DNA of 64,000 bases from Prochlorococcus sp. AG-347-K16 (lineage in GTDB: Bacteria > Cyanobacteriota > Cyanobacteriia > PCC-6307 > Cyanobiaceae). This document shows, in pieces, positions 51,418-61,969 of this stretch. Position 1 is the stretch's first letter. Each line of letters opens with the position of its first letter. A program made the translations under genes and the position numbers. Below the pieces are notes generated by a model that worked only from the letters and a program-made list of their open reading frames with translations, was not told where the DNA came from and did no database searches. The stretch lies in contig QCCD01000001.1 in assembly GCA_003281405.1 (NCBI GenBank), positions 132,866-196,865 of the forward strand, written 5' to 3'.

Positions 51418-53398
51418 TGTCCCATGGATCATCGTCCCTAGAATTACCATACCTCGAATTTCTATAATTTCTATTCATTTGATTATCCCAAGGATCATCG
51501 TCCCAATAATCATCTGAAAAAAGTTCATCCTTTAGTGATCCAAATGTATTTTTAATGCTTTGCAAGGGACTATTATCTGATTTCTTTTCTGTTGCAAATT
51601 TTCTATTTAAGCCGAATAAAGCTTCTTGAAGAGCACTTACTGATATTTCTAATTCTTGAGGATCATCGTCATCTATATAATCTTCAACATCTTGAATAGC
51701 CAATTCAACAGCTCGTTGTTGCCTTTCGGCCCCATAGGGGCCAAATTCTAATGAGGCATCTCTAAGTCTTCTCTCAGCTTGCGCAATCAGAGTTAAAGCA
51801 CTATTTTTTCTATCAATAACAGCTCTTGTCTTTCTATCTTCATTAGCTTTTGCTTTAGCTTCTTCAATTATCGAATTTATTTCTTGCTCATTTAAATTAG
51901 AACCTCCAGAGATTGTAACTGTTTGCTTTCTTCCAGTTGTCCTATCAGTAGCACTTACTTCTAAAAGACCGTTAGCATCAATATCAAATGCCACCTGGAC
52001 TTGAGGTATCCCTCTTGGAGCAGGAGGTATTCCTGATAGTCTAAATTTACCAAGGGATTTATTTTCAGAGGCTAAAGGCCTTTCTCCTTGCCGTACTTGA
52101 ACAACTACTGATGATTGATTAGCTTCGGAGGTGCTAAAAACATCAGATTGTCTAACTGGTATGGGGGTATTACGAGGAATGAGCACTTTCATAAGACCAC
52201 CAATAGTTTCTAAGCCTAAAGATAAGGGAGTAACGTCATTTAGTAGTAAATCTTGTAAATCACCACTAATAATTCCAGATTGTATCGCAGCTCCAACTGC
52301 TACAACTTCGTCAGGATTAACAGATTGACAAGGATCATTTGGAACAAGGGTCTTCACTAATTGTTGAACCATTGGGATTCTTGTGCTGCCACCTACAAGA
52401 ACTACCTCATCAATATCATCTGCATTCCATCCAGAATCATCTAAGGCTATTTGCACAGGCTCCAATAATCTATCTAAAAGATCTTGAGATAATGATTCAA
52501 ATATTTTTCTATCTAATGTCTCATCAATATGTAATGGACCCTCCTTATTAGTGATGATAAAAGGTAAGGATATTTTTGTTTTTTGCAATCCAGATAATTC
52601 ACATTTAGCTTTTTCGGCAGCTTCAGTTAATCTCTGTAAAGCTTGTCTATCCCTTCTAAGATCAATATCATGTTTAACTAGAAATTTTTCTGCAAGCCAA
52701 TCAACTATTTTTGAATCAAAATTGTTTCCACCTAGCTGGGTATCACCACAAGTGGCTTTCACATCAAATACACCATTAGAAATTTTTAATAATGAAACAT
52801 CAAATGTTCCTCCTCCTAAATCAAAAACCAAAACATTATTAGAAGAACTTTTTTCAAAACCATAAGCTAGAGCAGCAGCAGTAGGTTCATTTAGAATTCT
52901 ATCTACTTTAATACCAGCTAATATTGCAGAATCCTTTGTAGCTTGCCTTTGAGATTCATTAAAGTAAGCAGGGACAGTAATAACCGCAGAATCAACAGTA
53001 TCTCCAAGATAAGTTTCAGCATCATTAATTAATTTTCTAATCAATGAGCTAACTAATTCTTCTGGTGCATACTCTCGTTCTGTATTTGGACTAAGAACCC
53101 TAACGCTTCCATTGGAATTAGCCTTAACGTTATAAGGAACAGAAATACTATTCTCATCTAATTCATCCCAGTCACTACCAATAAATCGTTTAAGGTTATA
53201 AAAGGTATTCTTAGGATTTAGAACAAGTTGTCTTCTCGCTTGGTCTCCTATTACTATTTCCTTGTCTTTTGTAAATCCAACTATTGAAGGTGTAGTTCTA
53301 GAACCTTCAGAGTTTGCAATAACAATTGGACGTCCAGCTTCTATCACTCCGACAACAGAGTTAGTAGTACCTAAATCAATTCCAACTATTTGCCCCAT
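51401..53398 (-). CDS. dnaK: DnaK (Hsp70) with acidic C-terminal tail
   Basis: [34 protein letters not shown]. Confidence 0.97.
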   Translation of the reverse strand: MGQIVGIDLGTTNSVVGVIEAGRPIVIANSEGSRTTPSIVGFTKDKEIVIGDQARRQLVLNPKNTFYNLKRFIGSDWDELDENSISVPYNVKANSNGSVRVLSPNTEREYAPEELVSSLIRKLINDAETYLGDTVDSAVITVPAYFNESQRQATKDSAILAGIKVDRILNEPTAAALAYGFEKSSSNNVLVFDLGGGTFDVSLLKISNGVFDVKATCGDTQLGGNNFDSKIVDWLAEKFLVKHDIDLRRDRQALQRLTEAAEKAKCELSGLQKTKISLPFIITNKEGPLHIDETLDRKIFESLSQDLLDRLLEPVQIALDDSGWNADDIDEVVLVGGSTRIPMVQQLVKTLVPNDPCQSVNPDEVVAVGAAIQSGIISGDLQDLLLNDVTPLSLGLETIGGLMKVLIPRNTPIPVRQSDVFSTSEANQSSVVVQVRQGERPLASENKSLGKFRLSGIPPAPRGIPQVQVAFDIDANGLLEVSATDRTTGRKQTVTISGGSNLNEQEINSIIEEAKAKANEDRKTRAVIDRKNSALTLIAQAERRLRDASLEFGPYGAERQQRAVELAIQDVEDYIDDDDPQELEISVSALQEALFGLNRKFATEKKSDNSPLQSIKNTFGSLKDELFSDDYWDDDPWDNQMNRNYRNSRYGNSRDDDPWDNDYFL

Positions 53399-53611
53399 GA
53401 TTTTAGATCGCTAAATTAAAGCAAAATTTACTAATAATTTAATTAATTTTTATCTTAGATATTTACATATAATAGTAAAAATCAAATATTTTCAACTTAA
53501 TTTAAATAAATAAGATTATTTATAACTAGTCAAAAAGATTACTATTTATTTTAAAAGATTTTTTATCGACAAAGGTGTTGATGTATTTAACCAAAATAAA
53601 CTAATATAAAA

Positions 53612-53698
53612 CGGAGAGAGAGGGATTCGAACCCTCGATAAAGTTGCCCCTATACAGCATTTCCAGTGCTGCGCCTTCAACCACTCGGCCACCTCTCC
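53612..53698 (-). tRNA. tRNA-Ser (anticodon GGA)
   Basis: GGAGAGG acceptor, long variable arm, GGA in CTGGAAA loop, GGTTCGAATCC T-arm. Confidence 0.93.
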
Positions 53699-53747
53699 CA
53701 AGATAACTATTTTAACCCTTGATCATCCCATTTTAGAGGAAAGTTAT

Positions 53748-54122
53748 TTGAAAAAGACTTTCACAGTCACGATAAAAAACAAGGAAACCGGAAAGGTCTA
53801 CCAAGAGCAGGTTAATAGTGATGATTACATACTTAAGGAATTTGAAAAGAAAGGTTTCAAACTTCCATTTTCATGTAGAAATGGTTGCTGTACAAGTTGT
53901 GCAGTTAAAATTAAATCTGGGACCTTACAACAACCTGAAGCCATGGGCGTATCTCAGGCTTTAAAAGACAAAGGCTATGCACTTCTTTGTGTTGCTAAAG
54001 CGACTTCAGATCTTGAAGTAGAAACTACATATGAAGATGAAGTTTATGATTTACAATTTGGACAATATTTTGGGAGGGGAAATACAAGAGTTGCTCCACC
54101 CTGGGAATTTGAGGAAGATTAA
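53748..54122 (+). CDS. 2Fe-2S ferredoxin with C-terminal extension
   Basis: CRNGCCTSCAVKI ... LLCVAKA. Confidence 0.92.
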   Translation: MKKTFTVTIKNKETGKVYQEQVNSDDYILKEFEKKGFKLPFSCRNGCCTSCAVKIKSGTLQQPEAMGVSQALKDKGYALLCVAKATSDLEVETTYEDEVYDLQFGQYFGRGNTRVAPPWEFEED

Positions 54123-54127
54123 CTATC

Positions 54128-54976
54128 ATGTTTGAATTAAGTGAAATAGATGAACTTGCAAATCAATTAAATTTATCCATTTTGTATGAAATAGCTAAGA
54201 ATTCAGCTCAAATTGGTAATGAAATTTTAAAAGTTAATTACAATAAAATTCAGAAAATATCATCGAAGGGTAGGAAGGGTGATCTAGTTACCAATGTAGA
54301 TTTGGAAGTTGAAAATAAAATAAAAGAATATTTATTAGAAAAGACACCAAATATATCTATAAATGCAGAGGAATCGGGTAAATTAACCAAATCTTCGGAT
54401 TTAACGTGGTGTATAGACCCATTAGACGGTACAACAAATTATACCCATGGATATCCTTTTTTTGGGACTTCTATTGGTCTTGTATATAAAAATAAGCCAA
54501 TTATAGGCGCTATATCAGTACCTTATTTAAATGAACTATATTCAGCCTGTATAGGTTTAGGCGCATTCTGCAATGATAGTGAACTTAAAGTATCGAATCC
54601 CTCTAATCTCTCTGATAGCTTACTTGTAACTGGTTTCTCTTATGACAGATTTGAAACAGAGGACAATAATTATGCTGAATTTTGTTATTTAACACATAAA
54701 ACTAGAGGTGTTAGAAGAGGAGGAGCAGCAGCAGTTGATCTAGCATTTGTTGCGGCAGGTAAGGTAGATGGATACTGGGAAAGAGGATTGGAGGTATGGG
54801 ACCTAGCGGCCGGTGCTATTATTGTAAAAGAGGCTGGTGGTATTATTTCTGATTATCCATCAGGCGAATTTAATTTAAGTTCAGGAAGAATTTTAGCTTG
54901 TTCTCCCAGCCTTGAAAATGAATTAAAAAATGAACTATATAAAGTCTCTCCATTTAAAAAAATTCTCTATACCTAA
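54128..54976 (+). CDS. Inositol monophosphatase-family protein
   Basis: NAEESGK, WCIDPLDGTTNYTHGYPFF, WERGLEVWDLAAGAIIVKEAGG. Confidence 0.95.
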   Translation: MFELSEIDELANQLNLSILYEIAKNSAQIGNEILKVNYNKIQKISSKGRKGDLVTNVDLEVENKIKEYLLEKTPNISINAEESGKLTKSSDLTWCIDPLDGTTNYTHGYPFFGTSIGLVYKNKPIIGAISVPYLNELYSACIGLGAFCNDSELKVSNPSNLSDSLLVTGFSYDRFETEDNNYAEFCYLTHKTRGVRRGGAAAVDLAFVAAGKVDGYWERGLEVWDLAAGAIIVKEAGGIISDYPSGEFNLSSGRILACSPSLENELKNELYKVSPFKKILYT

Positions 54977-54994
54977 AATTAATAAAATATTAAA

Positions 54995-56146
54995 ATGACA
55001 GATATTAAGGAAATTAAATTAGTCGATGTAAAAAATAACTCAAACATCATAAATAATTTAAATATTATTTATAAACTATGGGGCTATGAAGAGGTTTCAC
55101 CCTCATTTATAAATACTTTAGAGACAATAAAAGGCGGTGGAGTTATTGACGAAAAGCAAGTTGTAGGAATAGTAAGTAATAATTCATTATGTCTTAGGCC
55201 AGAAATGACAACATCAATTGTTAAATTGTCATCTACTAGATTAATAAATAAGAAAAGACCTGTAAGATTATTCACCAATGGCATGGTTTTTGATAAAAAA
55301 CAAAATAATAAAAATTCATTTAAGTTACAAGAAAAATTGCAGAGTGGAATTGAATTAATTGGATATGATACTAAATACCCAGAAATTGAAGTTATTAATA
55401 TTTTGTTTGATTCAATCGACAATATTAATTTGAAGGATGGTTGTAATTTATTTCTACTAGTAAGCACAACAAAAATAATGGATTTAATCTTAAGTAAATA
55501 TAAGAATAATAATTTTGAAGAAATTAAGAAAAGTCTGGTTAATTTTGATCAAGATAATTTATCTAAATTAGGAATAGATGAAGATGATAAATATATTCTT
55601 AAAGATCTTTTATTCACACGAGGAGAGCCAATCTCAATATTAAAAAAATTAAAAACTATATATGGTACGAGTAAAACATTAGATGACTTAAATTTCTTAT
55701 TTGAAACATTATCAAAAATATCAAAAAAATATGGTGTTAAATTACAACTTGATCCCACCTTTCAACCTCACTTGAATTTATATGAAGGAATAGTTTTTCA
55801 ACTAATAGGGGATAATGGTAAAAATAAAAGCGTCATCGCAAAAGGTGGAAGATATGATGAGTTAGTAAGATCCTTTAGTCCTAATGAGAAAATATTTAAT
55901 GGGATTGGATTTACAGTTTCAGTAGACATTTTAAGAAATTTAATTAAGGAAGAAAAGACAGATAAAAAAAAGATTTTATTGATGTTTAAAGATTCTTATT
56001 TGTTAGAAAAAGCTATGAATGAACAAAAATTACAACAGAAAAAAGGAAATATTGCTGTCTTACATTTAAATCCATGTGATGACTTGGCTAAAGCCAATCA
56101 AATTATGAAAGAAAATAATTGTAGTGATATTTTATGGGTTAAATAA
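54995..56146 (+). CDS. hisZ: ATP phosphoribosyltransferase regulatory subunit HisZ-like
   Basis: HisRS-like fold: LRPEMTTSIVKL, GGRYDELV; no tRNA-binding domain. Confidence 0.85.
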   Translation: MTDIKEIKLVDVKNNSNIINNLNIIYKLWGYEEVSPSFINTLETIKGGGVIDEKQVVGIVSNNSLCLRPEMTTSIVKLSSTRLINKKRPVRLFTNGMVFDKKQNNKNSFKLQEKLQSGIELIGYDTKYPEIEVINILFDSIDNINLKDGCNLFLLVSTTKIMDLILSKYKNNNFEEIKKSLVNFDQDNLSKLGIDEDDKYILKDLLFTRGEPISILKKLKTIYGTSKTLDDLNFLFETLSKISKKYGVKLQLDPTFQPHLNLYEGIVFQLIGDNGKNKSVIAKGGRYDELVRSFSPNEKIFNGIGFTVSVDILRNLIKEEKTDKKKILLMFKDSYLLEKAMNEQKLQQKKGNIAVLHLNPCDDLAKANQIMKENNCSDILWVK

Positions 56147-56263
56147 AACCTTTTAATACTATATTTAGTTTTTAAATTCAAATATTGTTCGGACAATACT
56201 CCTAATTAAACTTGATTAACTAGTTTTTACGAAATAAGATTTAATATGTTTGATTTTTTTTAA

Positions 56264-58168
56264 ATGGAAAAAGGCGAAATTCGTATTAATACAGAAAATA
56301 TTTTCCCAATTATCAAGAAGGCAGTATATTCTGACCATGAAATCTTTTTAAGAGAACTTGTTAGTAATGGTGTTGACGCAATTAGTAAAAGAAGAATGGC
56401 TTCTATGGCAGGTGATTGCGAGAATAATGAAGAGGCTCAAGTAAAAATAACAATTAACCGTGAAAAAAAGACGCTAACAATTTCCGATAATGGAATTGGA
56501 ATGAATGATGAAGAAATTAAAAAGTATATAAATCAAGTAGCATTCTCTAGCGCAGAAGAATTTCTAACAAAATACAAAAAAGATAATGATGAATTCATAG
56601 GTCATTTTGGACTAGGTTTTTATTCAAGTTTCATGGTGGCAGATAGAGTTGATATATTAACTAAGTCGGCAATTGGGGAATCAAAAGCTTTCAAATGGTC
56701 TTGTGATGGATCGCCAAATTTCACGTTAGAGGAATCAGAAAGAGAGACAATTGGTACAGATGTTATTCTTCACCTACTTGAAGAAGAAAAAGAGTTTATC
56801 GAGCCTGAAAGGATTAAATCACTAATAAAAAAATATTGTGATTTTATGCCAATAGATGTGTTATTAGAAGGAGAGACAATAAATAAGAAAAATCCTCCTT
56901 GGAGAAAACAACCTAGTGAATTAAAAGATGAAGATTATATTGAGTTATATAAATACCTTTATCCTTTCCAGGGAGATCCACTTTTATGGATTCATCTAAA
57001 TACAGATTACCCATATGACATACAGGGGATATTGTATTTTCCAAAGTTGTCAGGAAGAGCCGATTGGGAAAAAGGAGAAATAAAACTATTTTGCAATCAG
57101 GTATTCGTAAGCGATTCAATTAAAGAGATAGTACCAAAATACCTTTTACCTCTAAGAGGAGTTATTGACTCTACAGATATACCCCTAAACGTTAGTAGAA
57201 GTGCATTACAAACAGATAGAAAAGTAAGGTCCATATCATCATTTATCTCAAAAAAAATCGCTAATAAACTGAAGGATTTGATAAAGAACTCTCCAGAATT
57301 TTATGCAGAAATTTGGGATTCAATTTCTGCTTTTATTAAAATTGGTGCTATCGAAGATGAAAAATTTGCTGAATTAGTCAATAACAGTATAATTTTCGAA
57401 ACAATAATAAATTCTGAGAAAGACTTAACTAAAGATATTGAAACTAAAACTCTTATCAAATCTAATGATAAATATTTCACAACTTTGGCAAATTATAAAG
57501 AACGAAATAACATAACTGATTCTAAAAAAATAATTTACTGTTCAGATTCGATTGCTCAGTCAATCGCATTAAATATCTGCTTATCTGATAACAAAGAAGT
57601 TATTAAATCAGATCCCTTAATTGATGCACAATTTCTTCCTTGGTTAGAAAGTAAAAACGAAGATTATCAGTTTCAAAGAGTTGATTCAGAAATAAATGAA
57701 CTTGACGATAAAGAATCTAATGAAATTATAGATAAGGATGGCAAATCAAATACAGAAAATCTTAAAGATACTATTGTAAAAGCACTTAACAACGAAAAAG
57801 TAACAGTTAAAGTTCAGTCACTTTCAAGTAAAGGTGCACCACCAGCGATGATCTTGCTTCCAGAGCAAATGAGAAGAATTAATGATATGGGTGCTTACAT
57901 GGAGCAAAAGATGCCTGCTTTACCTGAATATCATGTGCTTTTAATTAACAAGGAACATCCTCTTATTGTTGGCCTTAATAAAATTACAGGCAATAAAATA
58001 ATTATTGATAAAAAAGACCCTAAAGAAAATCCATTGGCATCTAAAATTGCAAATCATGTTTACGATATGGCTAAACTATCTGTTGGAGGATTAGATCAAG
58101 AACAGATTATTAATTTACAAAATAATAACGCCGATTTAATTTCAGAATTGCTTAATTCAACAAATTGA
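56264..58168 (+). CDS. htpG: Chaperone HtpG (Hsp90)
   Basis: FLRELVSNGVDAISK, SDNGIGM, GHFGLGFYSSFMVAD. Confidence 0.97.
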   Translation: MEKGEIRINTENIFPIIKKAVYSDHEIFLRELVSNGVDAISKRRMASMAGDCENNEEAQVKITINREKKTLTISDNGIGMNDEEIKKYINQVAFSSAEEFLTKYKKDNDEFIGHFGLGFYSSFMVADRVDILTKSAIGESKAFKWSCDGSPNFTLEESERETIGTDVILHLLEEEKEFIEPERIKSLIKKYCDFMPIDVLLEGETINKKNPPWRKQPSELKDEDYIELYKYLYPFQGDPLLWIHLNTDYPYDIQGILYFPKLSGRADWEKGEIKLFCNQVFVSDSIKEIVPKYLLPLRGVIDSTDIPLNVSRSALQTDRKVRSISSFISKKIANKLKDLIKNSPEFYAEIWDSISAFIKIGAIEDEKFAELVNNSIIFETIINSEKDLTKDIETKTLIKSNDKYFTTLANYKERNNITDSKKIIYCSDSIAQSIALNICLSDNKEVIKSDPLIDAQFLPWLESKNEDYQFQRVDSEINELDDKESNEIIDKDGKSNTENLKDTIVKALNNEKVTVKVQSLSSKGAPPAMILLPEQMRRINDMGAYMEQKMPALPEYHVLLINKEHPLIVGLNKITGNKIIIDKKDPKENPLASKIANHVYDMAKLSVGGLDQEQIINLQNNNADLISELLNSTN

Positions 58169-58207
58169 GTCGTGTGTTAAAATTTTTATAGATATAACTC
58201 AAAAAAT

Positions 58208-58444
58208 ATGTCAAGAGTATGCGAACTGACCGGAGCAAAAGCTAATAATGGGATGGCTGTTAGTCACTCACATATTCGTACAAAAAAATTGCAACAAGTT
58301 AATCTCCAAAAAAGGAGACTTTGGTGGGAAGAAGGGAAAAAATGGGTAAATATAAAAATTAGTACCAAAGCACTAAAATCTATACAAAAAGTGGGATTAG
58401 ATAAATTTGCTAAATCAAATGGAGTTGATTTAAAAAAATTCTAA
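58208..58444 (+). CDS. rpmB: 50S ribosomal protein L28
   Basis: [27 protein letters not shown]. Confidence 0.97.
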   Translation: MSRVCELTGAKANNGMAVSHSHIRTKKLQQVNLQKRRLWWEEGKKWVNIKISTKALKSIQKVGLDKFAKSNGVDLKKF

Positions 58445-58446
58445 AT

Positions 58447-58983
58447 TTGATGAGAAATTTAGTCGTAAATATATTAACATCACTTATTCTTATAATTAAT
58501 TGTAATTCAGCAATAGCTTTCGATTTTGCTCCAGAAGTTGGAGATATGGCTCCAAACTTTCATTTAGAAGGTTTTAATAAAAACATAAAATCAAAAAAAA
58601 TATGGGAATTAAATGATTTTCAAGGTAAATGGCTTGTTATGTATTTTTATCCAAAGGACTTTACAGCAGGTTGCACTCTTGAAGCTAAAGGTTTTTCTGA
58701 ATTAAAAAAGGATTTTTCAAAATATAATGCAGAAATTGTTGGGATTAGTGCTGATAATCAAGATTCTCATGAAAGTTTCTGCAGCGAAAAATCCATAAAC
58801 TACACTTTATTATCTGATCCTGAAGGAATTATTAGCGATAAATATGGTTCTTGGATTCCTCCATTTTCAGATAGAAATACTTTTTTGATTTCTCCAGAAG
58901 GGGAAATTTCTTATAGATGGATAAGTGTTTTACCTATAAATCATGCTAAGGAAGTACTAAGTGTACTAAAGAAAAAAATATAA
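58447..58983 (+). CDS. BCP/PrxQ-type peroxiredoxin with signal peptide
   Basis: YFYPKDFTAGCTLEAKGF. Confidence 0.92.
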   Translation: MMRNLVVNILTSLILIINCNSAIAFDFAPEVGDMAPNFHLEGFNKNIKSKKIWELNDFQGKWLVMYFYPKDFTAGCTLEAKGFSELKKDFSKYNAEIVGISADNQDSHESFCSEKSINYTLLSDPEGIISDKYGSWIPPFSDRNTFLISPEGEISYRWISVLPINHAKEVLSVLKKKI

Positions 58984-58986
58984 ATT

Positions 58987-59289
58987 TTGCACGAGCTATC
59001 ATTTGGAACTTGGTTAATTCATATCTCTTCAGTAATTGAATGGATATTTACAATCTTTGTCATATACAAAATTTCTACATATAAAAAATATAATTTATTT
59101 TTTTGGTTAAGTTTAGCTATGGTCCCAAACTTAATAGGAGCCATGTGTGCGATTACCTGGCATATTTATGATAATCAAGATGCACTGTATGGATTAGTAA
59201 CTCTTCAAGGGATATTTACATTTATAGGAAATTCAACATTAGCTCTAGCATCATTCACTATTTTTAAAAAGAAAGAGACTTATGAATGA
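58987..59289 (+). CDS. DUF2499-family membrane protein
   Basis: LSFGTWLIHISSVIEWIFTI...GAMCAITWHIYDN. Confidence 0.8.
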   Translation: MHELSFGTWLIHISSVIEWIFTIFVIYKISTYKKYNLFFWLSLAMVPNLIGAMCAITWHIYDNQDALYGLVTLQGIFTFIGNSTLALASFTIFKKKETYE

Positions 59290-59617
59290 TTTATTTATAA
59301 AATTTATTGAAAAATTAGCTTCAATTGATAACACATTATTGTTCGCAGTATCAATAATTCCATATGCAATATTTTTGTTTTACTTATATAAAATCAAATC
59401 TGTTAATAATTTTGTAAAAACAGGATTTTCCTTAACTGTTTTATTCGTGTTTATAACTATATTGGTATCTATTTTCACACTAAATTACTATGATAAAACC
59501 CTTGTTGAGGTTGACTTCCTGCATGGAATTGCAGAATGCTTCCTAACGCTAAGTGATTTTGTTATTTTGCTTGGATTTATAAAGTTGTTAAATAGCTTAG
59601 AAGTAAACAACTCTTAA
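59282..59617 (+). CDS. DUF3593-family membrane protein
   Basis: SIIPYAIFLFYLYK...VDFLHGIAECFLTLSD. Confidence 0.78.
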   Translation: MNDLFIKFIEKLASIDNTLLFAVSIIPYAIFLFYLYKIKSVNNFVKTGFSLTVLFVFITILVSIFTLNYYDKTLVEVDFLHGIAECFLTLSDFVILLGFIKLLNSLEVNNS

Positions 59618-59683
59618 GACCTTTTACAATTTTGTGTTTTTTAGGTAAAAGTATTAGAGAATATATGAAAATAACGATTTTTT

Positions 59684-59944
59684 ATGTTTACTACATTATT
59701 TGCAGCTGCAGATCCAGCAACTTTTTCTTGGTCTCCAAAGTGTGCCGTCGTAATGATTGCATGTAATGTTTTTGCTTACGCAATTGCTAGAGCAACAATA
59801 AGAAAACCTAATGAAGGTTTTGAAATACCTAATTCAAAATTCTATGGTGGTTTAAGTCACGCATCAGTTGTAGGTGCTAATTGCCTAGGTCATATTTTCG
59901 GAATTGGAGCAATCTTAGGATTAGCCTCAAGAGGTGTGTTATAA
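59684..59944 (+). CDS. psaK: Photosystem I subunit PsaK
   Basis: WSPKCAVVMIACNVFAYAIARATI...GANCLGHIFGIGAILGL. Confidence 0.92.
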   Translation: MFTTLFAAADPATFSWSPKCAVVMIACNVFAYAIARATIRKPNEGFEIPNSKFYGGLSHASVVGANCLGHIFGIGAILGLASRGVL

Positions 59945-59963
59945 ATATTTATTTATTAAATTT

Positions 59964-61853
59964 TTAATTAACTAACTTAAATTTCTTAACAATTTTATCT
60001 GCCATCTGATCAGGTATAAGACCTAGTTTTTCTTTACTCTGATCAGGTGAAGCATGATCAACTAAAACATCAGGTATACCAATTCTGTATACAGGAATGT
60101 TTATTTCATTATCGTTAAATAATTCAACTATTGCGGAACCAAATCCACCTATTAAGGTTCCTTCTTCCATGGTTACAACTTTTTGAATCTTACTGGCTAA
60201 AGGCATAATAAGATTTTTATCGAGAGGTTTAACAAATCTTGCATTAACAATACATGCATTAATGTGCATATTTTTTAAGATCTTTGCTGTTTCGATTGCT
60301 GAGGCAACCATTGAACCATAAGCAATAATTAAAATATCTTCTCCTTCTTCAAGTATTTCAGCTTCGCCTATATTAAGAGGTTCCCAGCCCTCATCCATTA
60401 CAGCCACTCCTAATCCAGAGCCTCTGGGTATTCTTAGAGCTGTAGGACCATTATGGTTTATTGAAGTTATTAACATTCTCTGTAATTCAGACTCATCCTT
60501 TGGAGCCATCAATACAAAATTTGGTATAGATCTCATATAACTGATATCGTACTGACCTTGGTGAGTAGGTCCGTCCGCTCCAACTATCCCAGCTCTATCA
60601 AGTACGAATGATACAGGTAAATTTTGTATCCCTACATCATGAATTAATTGGTCGAAAGCACGTTGAAGAAAAGTACTATAAATAGCTACAACAGGTTTAA
60701 GACCATCGCAAGACATTCCTGCCGCAAGAGTAACTGCATGTTGTTCTGCTATTCCTACATCGATATATTGATCAGGTATATTTTTTTGCAATATGTCTAA
60801 ACCAGTACCTGTAGCCATTGCTGCTGTAATACCAACGACTTTGCTATCTTGCTCACATATTTTTAATAAGGTTTGACCAAATATTTTACTATAACTAACA
60901 GGTTTAGGTTTCTTTGATGGAATAGATTTCCCAGTTCTAAGATCAAATGCAGACTGTGCATGATATCCAACCTGATCAGCTTCTGCATATGGGTAACCCT
61001 TCCCTTTTGTTGTGACAACATGAACAAGTACAGGTCTTTTAAGTTTATGAGCAGCGTTAAAGGTCTTAACTAAGTTGCCGATATCATGACCATCAATTGG
61101 ACCCATATATGTAAATCCAAGTTCTTCAAAAACAGCTCCAACCTTAGGCACAGATAGTCGTCTAACGCTTCCTTTAATATTTTTGAGTTCTTCTGGAATA
61201 TCCTTACCAATTAAGGGAATATTTTTAACACTTTCTTGAACACTATCTGACAAAAATTGCAATGGTGGACTTACTCTTACCTTATTTAAGTAAGTTGAAA
61301 GGGCTCCAACTGGAGGGGAAATAGACATATCATTATCATTCAATATTACGACTAAGGGAGTATTTGGTAAGTGACCTGCGTGATTTATAGCTTCTAATGC
61401 CATTCCTCCAGTTAGTGCTCCATCTCCAATCACAGCGACACATTTATGGTTTTCACCTTTTCTATCTCTTGCAATTGCCATTCCTAAAGCTGCAGAAATA
61501 GATGTGCTTGCATGTCCAGCACCAAAATGATCAAATTTACTTTCACTTCTTTTTAGATATCCAGCGACTCCATTTTGTTGTCTTAGAGAATCAAATTGAC
61601 TGAAACGTCCTGTAATTAATTTATGAGGGTAACCTTGATGTCCTACATCCCAAACAACTTTGTCAAAATCAAGATCAAGAGTTTGATATAAAGCCAATGT
61701 CAACTCAACTACACCTAATCCAGGACCAAGATGTCCTCCACTAGTAGATACTACTTGTAGATGTCTTTCTCTAATTTGGCAAGCAATTTCCTCTAATTGT
61801 GAAACTGTTAAGCCATGAAGTTGATTAGGATGACTTAACTCACTTAAAAGCAT
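59964..61853 (-). CDS. dxs: 1-deoxy-D-xylulose-5-phosphate synthase
   Basis: [49 protein letters not shown]. Confidence 0.98.
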   Translation of the reverse strand: MLLSELSHPNQLHGLTVSQLEEIACQIRERHLQVVSTSGGHLGPGLGVVELTLALYQTLDLDFDKVVWDVGHQGYPHKLITGRFSQFDSLRQQNGVAGYLKRSESKFDHFGAGHASTSISAALGMAIARDRKGENHKCVAVIGDGALTGGMALEAINHAGHLPNTPLVVILNDNDMSISPPVGALSTYLNKVRVSPPLQFLSDSVQESVKNIPLIGKDIPEELKNIKGSVRRLSVPKVGAVFEELGFTYMGPIDGHDIGNLVKTFNAAHKLKRPVLVHVVTTKGKGYPYAEADQVGYHAQSAFDLRTGKSIPSKKPKPVSYSKIFGQTLLKICEQDSKVVGITAAMATGTGLDILQKNIPDQYIDVGIAEQHAVTLAAGMSCDGLKPVVAIYSTFLQRAFDQLIHDVGIQNLPVSFVLDRAGIVGADGPTHQGQYDISYMRSIPNFVLMAPKDESELQRMLITSINHNGPTALRIPRGSGLGVAVMDEGWEPLNIGEAEILEEGEDILIIAYGSMVASAIETAKILKNMHINACIVNARFVKPLDKNLIMPLASKIQKVVTMEEGTLIGGFGSAIVELFNDNEINIPVYRIGIPDVLVDHASPDQSKEKLGLIPDQMADKIVKKFKLVN

Positions 61854-61969
61854 TTAACAAAAATTGGTATCTATATAATCTAAAACGCCGAGGTGCAAAA
61901 TGAGTATTTTTTTTGAAATAGATCATGTAATGTTTTATTAGATTAATAATTAATGCTAAAAATATATAT

